Source: CAVPRW01 sp046727435 [NCBI: bacterium] (GTDB lineage: Bacteria > Tectomicrobia > Entotheonellia > J063). From it: DNA of 25,345 bases. The DNA lies in the NCBI GenBank assembly GCA_046727435.1, contig JBKPCR010000538.1:1-25345 (forward strand), in the 5' to 3' direction. Of the stretch, positions 1-7,537 are shown one piece after another. The position numbers and the translations under genes were made by a program. How positions within the stretch are numbered: position 1 is the first letter of the stretch; each line of letters starts with the position of its first letter. The notes under the pieces are model-generated. The model was not told the origin of the DNA, made no database searches, and saw only the letters and a program-made list of their open reading frames with translations.

Positions 1-404
1 AACTGCGCCACGTTGTCTACCGTCACATTGTACTTGGTCACGGCCGCGAAGGGCTGCACGTGGTCGATTTCCTGATAGTGGTGGCGGTACTGCTGCATCG
101 AAGTCGCGCGGCCGGTCAGGGCGATGACGGGTGACCCGGCGAGGTACGCGTCCTGCAGCCCGGCAGCCAGGTTGGCGGCGCCGACGTTCTGGGCCATACA
201 GATTCCGGCCCGATGGGCGGCCCGGGCGTACCCATCGGCCATATATGCGGCGGCCTTCTCACCGTGGGTCATGATGCGGCGGATGCCCGCCTTCTCCATC
301 TCGACCAGCGCCCTGGTCACCACCATGGGCATATAGAAGGCATGCGTCACCCCGTAGGCCTGCATCATTTCGACCGTAAACTTGGCTCCGGTCATCCGTG
401 GCAT
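1..404 (-). CDS. Thiamine-diphosphate-dependent enzyme, N-terminal part (cut by window edge)
   Basis: Read on the minus strand from ATG at 404 and open to the window edge, giving 134 N-terminal residues. The start is supported by a purine-rich ribosome site (AAGGGAGGG) just upstream. The sequence matches the pyrimidine-binding N-terminal domain of the acetolactate synthase/benzoylformate decarboxylase superfamily. It has the block HGEKAAAYMADGYAR (residues 47-61), in which Glu49 corresponds to the Glu that activates the cofactor, followed by a GICMAQNVGAANL segment and SPVIALTG. Such enzymes decarboxylate or ligate 2-oxoacids in the cytoplasm. The substrate cannot be told because the central and C-terminal domains lie outside the window. 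The upstream side carries copy A of a dispersed repeat (431-643). Family assignment is firm; exact function is unknown. Confidence 0.85.
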   Translation of the reverse strand, partial: MPRMTGAKFTVEMMQAYGVTHAFYMPMVVTRALVEMEKAGIRRIMTHGEKAAAYMADGYARAAHRAGICMAQNVGAANLAAGLQDAYLAGSPVIALTGRATSMQQYRHHYQEIDHVQPFAAVTKYNVTVDNVAQ

Positions 405-430
405 AAGGTGCCCTCCCTTGATAAGTGTCA

Positions 431-643
431 TCGGTTCGCCCGCTCCGGATGGGCGGGTGCATGCCATCCCCGGACGCTCCCTGTGGCCTGCACCATGCTG
501 GTGCGTCCCACGGGCCGGTTGTTTCGCGCATCATACTCCCGGCCCAGAAATATGACAAGTCTCTGCTGGGAGTAGTGCTATCTATGTAACGCTGGGGCTT
601 TCGTTAGATTATAATGGCATATGAAGTAACTTGATGGAACCGA
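431..643. repeat. Dispersed ~212-bp element, copy A
   Basis: About three quarters of positions match 6501-6712, with no net length change over the first 185 bp. The best block (about 570-617) contains GGGAGTAGTGCTATC, then TAACG and CGTTA as an inverted pair spaced by 10 bases (587-606), then TATAAT (610-615). The element starts TCGGTT (431) and ends AACCGA (638-643), a short terminal inverted repeat. No target duplication is visible. It separates the divergent thiamine-diphosphate enzyme and the UPF0175/PIN pair. It could be a MITE-like mobile element or a promoter/operator module; the conserved TATAAT lacks a good -35 at usual spacing. Confidence 0.7.
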
Positions 644-690
644 AAGGGGAGGAAGGCTCTGGTGGACGCAGGGAGTAATTGGTGTGATTA

Positions 691-699
691 TGGTATAGT
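691..699 (+). promoter_or_regulatory. Possible extended -10 promoter of the UPF0175/PIN operon
   Basis: TGG followed by TATAGT fits an extended -10 (TGnTATAAT-like). A transcript would start near 706, about 50 bases before the antitoxin-like gene. No convincing -35 box is seen, as is common for extended -10 promoters. This is a weak, pattern-only call. Confidence 0.3.
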
Positions 700-755
700 A
701 AATGGATAGCTGACAGACTGGAATTTTTCGCCAGAAGGGCTGTGAGGATGATCCG

Positions 756-1019
756 ATGGAAGTGACGATCCAGGTACCCGAAGATGTTGCCCACCAGATA
801 CAGGAGAAGTGGGGACAGGACATCCCCCGCCATGTCCTGGAAAGCGTGGCGCTGGAATGTTTCCGGAAGCGGATCCTTGGGGAATCGCAACTTCGACGGC
901 TCTTGGGTTTTGAGACCCGGTTTGAGGTCCACGCGTTTTTGAAGCAGCATGAAGTCCCCTTGTATACCCTGGAAGACCTCGAACACGACCGCAAAGCTCT
1001 CGACCGACTTGGGCTCTAA
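756..1019 (+). CDS. UPF0175 family protein, probable antitoxin
   Basis: An 87-residue protein. The N-terminus (MEVTIQVPEDVAHQIQEKWG) is a short strand and helix like ribbon-helix-helix or AbrB-type antitoxins. The middle and end (LLGFETRFEVHAFLKQHEVP, then YTLEDLEHDRKAL) match the UPF0175 family, in which the ...LGFxSRxEVxxFLKxxgVpxxYTxEDLexD pattern is typical. A GAGG ribosome site lies before the ATG. The stop codon overlaps the start of the next gene by one base (TAATG), so the two are translated together. By family and context it probably binds DNA and neutralises the PIN protein encoded downstream. Neutralisation is inferred from family pairing. Confidence 0.85.
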   Translation: MEVTIQVPEDVAHQIQEKWGQDIPRHVLESVALECFRKRILGESQLRRLLGFETRFEVHAFLKQHEVPLYTLEDLEHDRKALDRLGL

Positions 1020-1525
1020 TGCTAGTCATTGCTGATGCCTCACCGCTTCACTACCTCATCCTGCTGGAATCAACCGACATTCTCCCCGTCCTATTTGGCC
1101 GTATTGTGATTCCGCGGGCTGTGGCGGAGGAGTTGCAGCACCGGCAGACCCCCGCTGTGGTGCATGTCTGGATGGCTACCCCTCCCGCCTGGCTGAGCAT
1201 CCAGGACGTGAGCACAGCTTCGGAAGGCAACCTGGCGCACCTCGACCCAGGGGAACAGGAAGTAATCAGGTTGGCCCAGGCACTTCATGCCGATTTGGTC
1301 TTGATGGATGAATGGGAGGGACGGCGTGAAGCGGTGCGGCGTGCACTGACGGTCACCGGCGTTCTGGGCGTCCTGGAACGGGCCGCGCAGCACGAGTTGT
1401 TGGATTTACCCTCCACACTGACGCGCTTACTAGCGTCGAATTTCTATGCTCCTGCCAACCTAATCCGTGACATGCTAGCCCGCGATGTTCGCCGGAAATC
1501 CCGGCCCCCACCTGACAGCCGTTGA
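1019..1525 (+). CDS. DUF3368 PIN-domain protein, probable VapC-like RNase toxin
   Basis: A 168-residue PIN-fold protein. The metal-binding acids expected of PIN nucleases are visible: Asp6 in VIADASPL, Glu38 in the helix AVAEEL, Glu79 in LDPGEQEVI and Asp97 in LVLMDEWEGRREA. The last motif and the following VTGVLGVLERA segment are characteristic of the DUF3368 subfamily. PIN toxins cleave RNA and are held by a cognate antitoxin, here the UPF0175 product that overlaps its start by one base. A weak 5-bp hairpin (1571-1585) followed by a T-rich run may end the transcript, but I do not call it a terminator. RNA target unknown. Confidence 0.87.
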   Translation: MLVIADASPLHYLILLESTDILPVLFGRIVIPRAVAEELQHRQTPAVVHVWMATPPAWLSIQDVSTASEGNLAHLDPGEQEVIRLAQALHADLVLMDEWEGRREAVRRALTVTGVLGVLERAAQHELLDLPSTLTRLLASNFYAPANLIRDMLARDVRRKSRPPPDSR

Positions 1526-2018
1526 GGACCAGGCCCCATTGTCGCATGTTAGAGCATGAAACAGGCCCTGTCCCTCCAAGAGAGGGTGTCCTCCTTTTCC
1601 TACTGCTTAACCCTGCTCTATGCTTGGGGCTCAATGTCCCTTGGCTTCCTGCATAATCGGGGTCTTACGCGAATGGCATTAAGTTAGGACAAGCCAAAAA
1701 TGGAGGCCAGAGTAAATTCAGATACTTACAGTTCGACAACTTCGCGATTTCGACTCTGTTTCGGGCTTAACTTAATGCCATTCGGCCAAGAGCCCCATTA
1801 GGTTGAACAAGCCGGCTAATCCTACCCCGAAGGAGGGAACAGCCTAACCACTCAGCAGCGAGACCTCCTCAAAACCCAGGAGACGGGCATTGTATGTGGG
1901 GATACCTCCGCCTCTCTGGCAGGAAAAATCTTTGGTGGGCAGGTAATCGAAGGATCTGATTCCCTCAGGACAGTGGGGGTGTCAATAATGGTTTTCCTGC
2001 GGGGTGGTCATAGACTTC
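1526..2018. other. 493-bp intergenic region with an inverted-repeat element
   Basis: No frame here reads like a gene on either strand. The only structure found is the large inverted repeat at 1654-1800, described separately. The remainder (about 1801-2018) shows no recognisable motif. Confidence 0.5.
1654..1800. repeat. 147-bp element with long terminal inverted repeats (MITE candidate)
   Basis: CGAATGGCATTAAGTTA at 1670-1686 is repeated perfectly inverted at 1768-1784. The symmetry continues outward (GGGGTCTT on the left against GGGGCTCTT read from the right) to TAAT at 1654 and ATTA at 1800. It also continues inward after a 5-base difference (AAGCC). Each arm is therefore roughly 40 bp around a core of about 75 bp with no coding capacity. 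This is the form of a miniature inverted-repeat transposable element, or of a very long RNA hairpin. The TA at each end could be a target-site dinucleotide, but that is uncertain. Confidence 0.6.
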
Positions 2019-2564
2019 TTACCCAAACAACTCATCCACCGCCATCCGCCACCTTGGCACCGCAGGTTCTGCATCCGCAATGTCGCCGCGCCGGAAGATC
2101 AGCGGGTTGTCTGGATCGCTCGCCTTATAAGACTTAATCACATCGGGACTCAATAAATCCACGTCCCACACCACCACCGTCCCACAGGCGAAATAGTCAG
2201 CACGTTTCTCCCGCATGGCCCGCTCGGCTGCTGGGCCGTAATCGTACTCGCTGCGAACTTCGACAGCGAACACGGGCGCACTTTCGAGAAACCGCATGCC
2301 CGCGCGGGGACCAAGGTGATAGGCCGCATCTGGACTGAACGATTCGCGGTGGGGGAGGTCTACTTTAAATCCCGTGCCATCGCCGTATGCCGACCCCTGC
2401 CCGGTATGCCGTTCATATTGCCGAAGACTCATCGCAATACTCAGGCTCGCTCGACTCGGATCATCCCCCGACGGCGGCATCTCGACGATCTCCCCGTTGA
2501 CCAGCTCTGCCTTGCCCTCTACCTTGTAGAGATCTTCTATCGTGGCGCGTGGTTTGGTGCTCAT
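2019..2564 (-). CDS. Uma2 family endonuclease (DUF820, PD-(D/E)XK fold)
   Basis: A 181-residue protein. ATG at 2564 is chosen over the open frame reaching 2609 because an ideal ribosome site (AGGAGG) lies 7 bases before it. Features of Uma2 are present: the opening strand ELVNGEIVEMPPSG (residues 20-33), SFSPDAAYHL with Asp79, and FAVEVRSEYDYG with Glu102, followed by MREKRADYFACGTVVVWDVD. The last block places the acids of a PD-(D/E)XK nuclease core. Uma2 proteins are abundant in cyanobacteria and large environmental genomes, and their biological role is not settled. It stands alone; the cyclase gene upstream on the same strand ends 330 bp away. Confidence 0.85.
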   Translation of the reverse strand: MSTKPRATIEDLYKVEGKAELVNGEIVEMPPSGDDPSRASLSIAMSLRQYERHTGQGSAYGDGTGFKVDLPHRESFSPDAAYHLGPRAGMRFLESAPVFAVEVRSEYDYGPAAERAMREKRADYFACGTVVVWDVDLLSPDVIKSYKASDPDNPLIFRRGDIADAEPAVPRWRMAVDELFG

Positions 2565-2897
2565 CGTGGAGCCTCCTGTTTTTGTGACGCTCGTCGATAC
2601 CACTGGCATTGTATCCGGTTCTCCTCTCTCCGTGCCACCCCGACTAGCCGGCGTCGTGAGCCCGTCAGGGAGAAAAATGCTGTCGCATCGTACAGCTTCG
2701 CGCTCACCATTCCTTCGACAATCCGTTCGATATCACGCGCCCCGTGGAGTACCCACTCGATGAAAGCAGAACGGGCCATGGTGCAGAAGCCTATGATCCA
2801 GCGGCGCGCAGGTTTCTATACTGCGTTGTACGCCTCGGCGTTGGGGACATCCCAGTGAGACGCTGTTGGGCTATCGGTCACAATTTTTCCTGAGACC
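2565..2897. other. Intergenic region with a doubtful short open frame
   Basis: A minus-strand frame from 2779 to 2561 encodes 72 residues. The stretch IEWVLHGARDIERIVEGMV reads fairly protein-like, but there is no ribosome site and no family is recognised. The frame also runs over the well-supported start of the Uma2 gene. It may be a remnant of an older gene. Nothing else is visible here. Confidence 0.25.
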
Positions 2898-5800
2898 CTA
2901 TGTCCCCAGGTCCTCCAGCAACGCCTTGGCCTCCTGGAGGTCGGGGGTGTCAAACCCCTCGGTGAACCAACTGTAGATCGGTGCGAGTAACTCCCGCGCT
3001 TCGGCACGCTTGTCCTGCTGCTGCCAGAGCCGACTCAGGCTCATGGCGGCACGCAGCTCCCACGACTTCGCCCGCTGGCGGCGGGCCACGGCGAGGGCCC
3101 GGTGAAAACACGCTTCCGCTTCCTGCACTTTTTGGCTTTCGCCTGCCTGCGCTAGCAGGAGCTCCCCCTTGAGCCGATACAGTTCCGCTTCCCACCCACG
3201 CTCCCCAGTGCGGTCCACGGTCGTCAGCGCCTCGGCCAGCAGGGACAGCCCCTCTGCGGGCTGGCCTATGCTCCCATACGCCTCGGCCAGCAGGGCAAGA
3301 TTATAGGGTCGGCTTTGCTCGGCCCCCGTGGCCCGGTGGGCAGTCAGACCCTGGCGCATCTGCGCCGTCCCTTCTGTCCCTTGTCCCTGGGCAGCGAGCG
3401 CCCAACCCCGCACGATTGTCGCCAGTGCCACCTGCTGTGCAAACCCCTGCTCGGTCGCGAGCGCCATCAGCGCCTCTGTCCGCTCGTCCGCGGCTTGTTG
3501 CTCCCGGCGGAATTGATGCAGCGTTGTTGCAAAACGCAGGGCATTTGCCAGACTGGGGGGGTGCGCCAAGGCGTGGGCTAGGGTGAGCGCCTCTCGCATG
3601 CTCTGTAGGGCCTGGTCCGGATAGCCGAGGAGCCACAGAGACCAGGCCCCATGGGAGAGGCAACACACTCCAGGGTCATGGCCGCCGTAGAGCAGGGCGT
3701 GAGCGCGGTGTTGCTGGGGATCGTAGAGGGCCCTCCCCTGCTCCAGGTGGACTCGGGCAGCGGCAAACTCTCCGCTCCACAACAAGGTGCCCCACAGCGC
3801 ATGGTGGGCCTCCAGGAGGAGCGCTGCGTCATGGACCTGCTGGGCCAGGCTCAGGAGCTGCTCCCCCAGCGCCTGTGCCCGCTGGTACTCGCAGCGGGCA
3901 TTATAAAGTCGCCAGAGACCCCACAGCACCGGGAAGAGCTGTGGAGTTTCCCCCACCTGCTGGCATAGCTCCTGCGCCCGGGCGTAGACCTGTTCCACCG
4001 CCGGGGATCCAGGACCCCTGGTGACCACTAGCGCCGGGCCAAGGGCAAGCTGCAAGTACAGTTCTTGCTGGCGGTGCGTAGGGGTGTCCGGCAGGGTCTT
4101 CAGCACCTCTACGCCCTTACTGAGGTGGATGATCGCTTCGGCGTATGCCGAGCGTTCCATGGTGCGCTGCCCAGCCTTCTGCCAGTACCCCACGGCCTGC
4201 GCTGCGAGGCCGGCCTCGGTGTAGTGATGCGCCAGCAGTTCAGGCTGCGTCTCCACCGTCTCGGGACGCGCTTCCAACGCCTGCGCAAGCTGCTGATGGT
4301 AGCGTTGCCGCGTGCTCGTCAGTAACGACTGATAGGCCACCTGCTGGGTCAGGGCGTGCTTGAAGGTATAGGCGCGCTCTGGAAAGAGGTGCGTCTCGTA
4401 GAGGAACTCGGCGGCTTGGAGGTGCGACAGGCCGCGATGCAGCGCTGCCTCGGGCAGCTCAGCAATGGGCTGCAAGAGAGTGAGAGCCACCTCGGTGCCG
4501 ATGACCGCAGCGGCCTGTAGGAGCCGTTTCTCCTCTGCAGGCAGCCGGTCGATGCGGGCCGCCAGCACCGCCTGCACCGTCGCCGGCACCTGGATGGTCG
4601 GGAGGCTCTGCGCCAGCCGATAGGCGTCCAGCTCGCCCACCAGCACCCCGGTCTCCACCAGGGTACGCACGCTCTCTTCCAGGAAGAAGGGATTGCCCTC
4701 CGTGCGCTCAATCAGCAACCGCTTGAGCGGCGCCAGGCTGGGATCCTGTCCCAGCAAGGCACCGAGGAAGGCCTCAGCACTCGCTGGCGGCAGTGGATCG
4801 AGCCGCAGTTGCGTATAGTAGGTTTTACTGCCCCAGCCGTGCTGGTACTCGGGGCGGTAATTGACCAGCAGCAGCAGGCGGGCCGTCGGCAGGCTGTCGA
4901 TGAGGCTGTCGAGCAGGGCCTGGGTCTCGGGGTCGATCCAATGCAGATCCTCAAAGACCAGCAGCAATGGCTGCACCTGGCTCTCGCGCAGCAGTATGCG
5001 CTTGAGCGCCTCGAGGGTGCGTTGGCGGCGCCGTGTGGGCTCGATCGTGCGGAAGGGGCTGTCGTCGGGCAGGACGTCCAGCAGCCAGAGGAGGGCCGGG
5101 ATGGTTTCCTGCAAGGTCTCGTCCAGCGTCAGCACCTGTCCGGTGACCTTAGCCCGCACGGTGCGTGACTCGTCCGTGTCCTCAACGTTTGTGTAACGCT
5201 TGAGCAGGTCCACGACCGGGAAGTAGGGGGTGGCCTTACCGTAAGACACCGAAGCACTCTCCAGCACCCGCCAGCCTTCCGTATAGTGGGCATGAACACC
5301 CTCGTACACTAGGCGAGACTTGCCCACCCCAGCCTCGCCCACCACGGCCACGACCTGGCCGTGGCCCGCGCCTGCCTGCTCAAGCGCCTGCCGTAGGGCA
5401 GCGAGTTCCGCCTCGCGCCCGACGAAGCGCGTGAGACCCCGCGCCGCGGCGGCCTGGAGGCGGCGTCGGAGTGCGCTGGCCCCAAGCAACCCAAAGACCT
5501 CCACAGGCTCCGTTAAGCCCTTGACCGGGATGGGTCCCAGCGCCTGCACCCGCACCAGGGCCTCGACGAGCCGAAGGGTCGTGGCCGTCAGGCGAATCGT
5601 CCCGGGCGTGGCCAGTTGCTCCATGCGCGCCGCCAGATGCGTCGTCTGCCCCACCGCCGAGTAGTCCATGTGCAGGTCATTGCCAATGGCGCGCACCACC
5701 ACTTCCCCAGAGTTGAGCCCCACTCGGATACGCATCTCAATGCCGTGGGTGCGACGCACCGTCTCGGTATACTCGCGCATGGCCGTTTGCATGGTCAGGG

Positions 5801-6341
5801 CGGCGTAGCAGGCGCGCAGGGCGTGGTCTTCATGGGCGATAGGGGCGCCGAACAGGGCCATGATGCCATCGCCCAGCACCTGGTTCACCGTGCCCTCGAA
5901 GCGGTGCACGGCCTCCATCATGCGATGCAGGGCGGGATCAAGGAGCTGCTGGGCGGCCTCCGGGTCGAGGTCCTTGATGAGTTCGGTCGAGTCCTTGATG
6001 TCGGCGAACAGCACCGTCACCTGCTTGCGTTCGCCTTCCAGGGCAGGGCGAGAGGTCAGGATCTTCTCGGCGAGATACGGTGGAGTGTAGGTCAGCGGCG
6101 CACGGTCATGGTCTGAAGCTGGTGAGGATGCGGGAACAGAAGATGACGCGGTATCGCCGGTCCACACCAGCATCTTGCCCTCCTGGTCCCTGGCGAGCTG
6201 GTGCACCTCAACGATTTCGTCTTTAAGAATCTCCAGCAGAGTGTCGTCGAGCTGGAATTGTACCTTGAGCGCGCGATAAGAGACACGTCCGCGACGCCGA
6301 AGCATCTCCAGTGCCTGCTCCAAGACCTCGTCAAAGATCAC
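2898..6341 (-). CDS. Class III cyclase-AAA ATPase-TPR regulator
   Basis: 1147 residues starting at GTG 6341, with a GGAGGGG ribosome site. Residues 1-62 form an HTH-like head ending in MLVWTG that is common in this group. Residues about 104-285 are a class III nucleotide cyclase domain: metal Asp114 and Asp118 in FADIKDST, GDG at 157-159, and AVGQTTHLAARME at 229-241. Residues about 303-600 form an AAA/NACHT-like ATPase with Walker A GEAGVGKS (335-342) and Walker B LLLVFEDLHWID (459-470). The rest (about 690-1147) is helical repeats of TPR type. Such proteins are thought to be cytoplasmic signal integrators. The cyclase site is non-canonical: Gln154 sits where adenylate cyclases have the base-reading Lys, and His235 sits where the transition-state Asn is usual, while Arg239 is kept. 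Catalytic activity is therefore uncertain. Confidence 0.9.
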   Translation of the reverse strand: MIFDEVLEQALEMLRRRGRVSYRALKVQFQLDDTLLEILKDEIVEVHQLARDQEGKMLVWTGDTASSSVPASSPASDHDRAPLTYTPPYLAEKILTSRPALEGERKQVTVLFADIKDSTELIKDLDPEAAQQLLDPALHRMMEAVHRFEGTVNQVLGDGIMALFGAPIAHEDHALRACYAALTMQTAMREYTETVRRTHGIEMRIRVGLNSGEVVVRAIGNDLHMDYSAVGQTTHLAARMEQLATPGTIRLTATTLRLVEALVRVQALGPIPVKGLTEPVEVFGLLGASALRRRLQAAAARGLTRFVGREAELAALRQALEQAGAGHGQVVAVVGEAGVGKSRLVYEGVHAHYTEGWRVLESASVSYGKATPYFPVVDLLKRYTNVEDTDESRTVRAKVTGQVLTLDETLQETIPALLWLLDVLPDDSPFRTIEPTRRRQRTLEALKRILLRESQVQPLLLVFEDLHWIDPETQALLDSLIDSLPTARLLLLVNYRPEYQHGWGSKTYYTQLRLDPLPPASAEAFLGALLGQDPSLAPLKRLLIERTEGNPFFLEESVRTLVETGVLVGELDAYRLAQSLPTIQVPATVQAVLAARIDRLPAEEKRLLQAAAVIGTEVALTLLQPIAELPEAALHRGLSHLQAAEFLYETHLFPERAYTFKHALTQQVAYQSLLTSTRQRYHQQLAQALEARPETVETQPELLAHHYTEAGLAAQAVGYWQKAGQRTMERSAYAEAIIHLSKGVEVLKTLPDTPTHRQQELYLQLALGPALVVTRGPGSPAVEQVYARAQELCQQVGETPQLFPVLWGLWRLYNARCEYQRAQALGEQLLSLAQQVHDAALLLEAHHALWGTLLWSGEFAAARVHLEQGRALYDPQQHRAHALLYGGHDPGVCCLSHGAWSLWLLGYPDQALQSMREALTLAHALAHPPSLANALRFATTLHQFRREQQAADERTEALMALATEQGFAQQVALATIVRGWALAAQGQGTEGTAQMRQGLTAHRATGAEQSRPYNLALLAEAYGSIGQPAEGLSLLAEALTTVDRTGERGWEAELYRLKGELLLAQAGESQKVQEAEACFHRALAVARRQRAKSWELRAAMSLSRLWQQQDKRAEARELLAPIYSWFTEGFDTPDLQEAKALLEDLGT

Positions 6342-6379
6342 GGCCGCCCCTCCACCGCGCTGATTACTGCTACACTGCG

Positions 6380-6502
6380 CTAGTTCGGCACCCAGACGAG
6401 GGCGTGGACCTCGCCGAATTGCCTCGAAAACCTGCGCCAGGAATCGCCCTCATCTATACTGCAAAAGACCTGGCCGTTGACGCTGCTAGCCAGCAAAAAA
6501 TC
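6380..6502 (-). pseudogene. C-terminal remnant of a BNR/Asp-box beta-propeller protein
   Basis: The minus frame ending at TAG 6380-6382 encodes about 41 residues. They contain LLASSVNGQVFCSIDEGDSW and a terminal FGEVHALVWVPN. SxDxGxSW is the Asp-box motif of BNR/sialidase-like and YCF48-like propellers, and the WVPN ending is typical of the last blade in such proteins. A full gene would be several hundred residues longer. The homologous part stops within two bases of the start of repeat copy B (6501), so the gene appears cut at the element boundary. Upstream codons in the open frame lie inside the repeat and look non-coding. Confidence 0.55.
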
Positions 6503-6712
6503 GGTTTGCCCGGTCCGGGATGGGTGGGTGGATGCCCTCCCTAGACGCTCCCAGTGGTTCGCACCATTCTGATGCCTCTGCCAGCCAGCTTGATGGCGCA
6601 TCATACGCCCGGCTCCGAGAGATGGCAAGTCTCAGTCGGGAGTAGTGCTATCCATGTAACGCTAGGGCTTTCGTTAGGTTATAATGGCGTGTGAAGTACT
6701 GGATGAGACCGA
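6501..6712. repeat. Dispersed ~212-bp element, copy B
   Basis: Second copy of the element at 431-643. It starts TCGGTT (6501) and ends GACCGA (6707-6712). It keeps the block GGGAGTAGTGCTATC, the TAACG/CGTTA pair (6657-6676) and TATAAT (6680-6685). Its left edge coincides with the truncation of the BNR remnant. Its right edge lies about 140 bp before the HEPN gene, in the same orientation that copy A has to the UPF0175/PIN pair. Confidence 0.7.
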
Positions 6713-6854
6713 TAGGATTGGCGAGTTTCCTGGAATAAGGATAATGTCTCGTGCACCAACTATGAAACGTGGTGGCGCGGCGTGTTGTTGAAGCGCTCGC
6801 TTTTTGAACTCTCCTTGTCGACGGCAACAGGCTCTGCTAGAGTTTTCTGCTACT

Positions 6855-7262
6855 ATGGCAGCAATGCACGACTATCTGGTCAAGGCACATGAAAATCTCG
6901 CAAGCGCCGAGGGTGAGTTGCAGCACGGTCGCACCAACAGCTGTGCACGTAGTGCCTATTATGCCTGTTTTCACGCCGCCATTGCGGCCTTACTCCAAGC
7001 AGGGCTAACTCCGCCAGAGCCGGCCAGAGGCTGGGGGCACGACTGGGTTCACGCCAGTTTCGTCGGGCAGCTGATCCAACGCCGCAAGCTCTATCCGGCG
7101 AGTCTACGACGGATCTTGCCGGACTTGTTGGCCCTGCGCCATAAAGGCGACTATCGCGCTATATCTGTCAGCCAGCGGGAAGCGCAGCAGGCGGTGCACA
7201 ATGCGCAGACCTTGGTCCACGCCGTCACGGCATACGTCCAAGGGAGGGAAGGATCTGCATGA
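6855..7262 (+). CDS. HEPN domain protein
   Basis: 135 residues from ATG 6855. ATG 6864 (MHDYLVKAHENL) is equally possible, and neither has a clear ribosome site. The protein is an all-helical HEPN domain: AHENLASAEGELQHGRTN, CARSAYYACFHAAIAALL (residues 30-47), and LLALRHKGDYRAISVSQREA (91-110), the last matching the LRxxADYxxxxVs pattern of the family. The RxxxxH RNase motif of toxic HEPN proteins is not evident; Arg32 and His40 are separated by seven residues. HEPN proteins often pair with a nucleotidyltransferase antitoxin. Here the next gene, overlapping by 4 bases, is not one. A role as part of a two-gene module is inferred. Confidence 0.8.
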   Translation: MAAMHDYLVKAHENLASAEGELQHGRTNSCARSAYYACFHAAIAALLQAGLTPPEPARGWGHDWVHASFVGQLIQRRKLYPASLRRILPDLLALRHKGDYRAISVSQREAQQAVHNAQTLVHAVTAYVQGREGSA

Positions 7263-7537
7263 GCGTCAAGCCGTGGAGCGATAAGATGCAACATGCCATT
7301 GCGGAGGTGGAAACGCGTATCCGGGCCGTTTATCCGGAGGCGACTTTTCGTCTCGTAGAGGGGGAAGACCCCAGAGGGCTTTACCTCGATGCCTACACCG
7401 ACGCCGAGGATGCCTTTGCGGTGCTTGATCTCGTCAGTGACTGGCTCGTGGATCTCAGCGTGGACGCCGGAGTGCATCTCCATGTCGTCCCGCTGCCTCA
7501 AGAGGCCGCAGCACTATACGTTAGTAAACAGCCGTAA
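7259..7537 (+). CDS. Small conserved-looking protein, partner of HEPN gene
   Basis: 92 residues. The ATG overlaps the HEPN stop (ATGA), and a GGAAGGA ribosome site lies 8 bases upstream inside the HEPN gene, which indicates translational coupling. The sequence opens MSVKPWSDKMQHAIAEVETR, predicted as a helix. It continues with alternating strands: TFRLVEGEDPRGLYLDAYTD, then FAVLDLVSDWLVDLSVDAGV, ending HLHVVPL. I recognise no named family. It lacks the GSxxxG...DxD signature of minimal nucleotidyltransferases, so it is not the usual HEPN partner. The acidic composition and tight coupling would suit an antitoxin or adaptor, but this is inference only. Confidence 0.75.
   Translation: MSVKPWSDKMQHAIAEVETRIRAVYPEATFRLVEGEDPRGLYLDAYTDAEDAFAVLDLVSDWLVDLSVDAGVHLHVVPLPQEAAALYVSKQP

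Noticed and set aside
1571-1585. Possible terminator after the PIN gene
   Set aside because: Only a 5-bp stem, and the T-run is broken by C residues; too weak to list.
1353-1634. Minus-strand open frame of 93 residues opposite the PIN gene end
   Set aside because: Arg/Pro/Gly-rich composition and mostly antisense to the PIN gene; no ribosome site or family.
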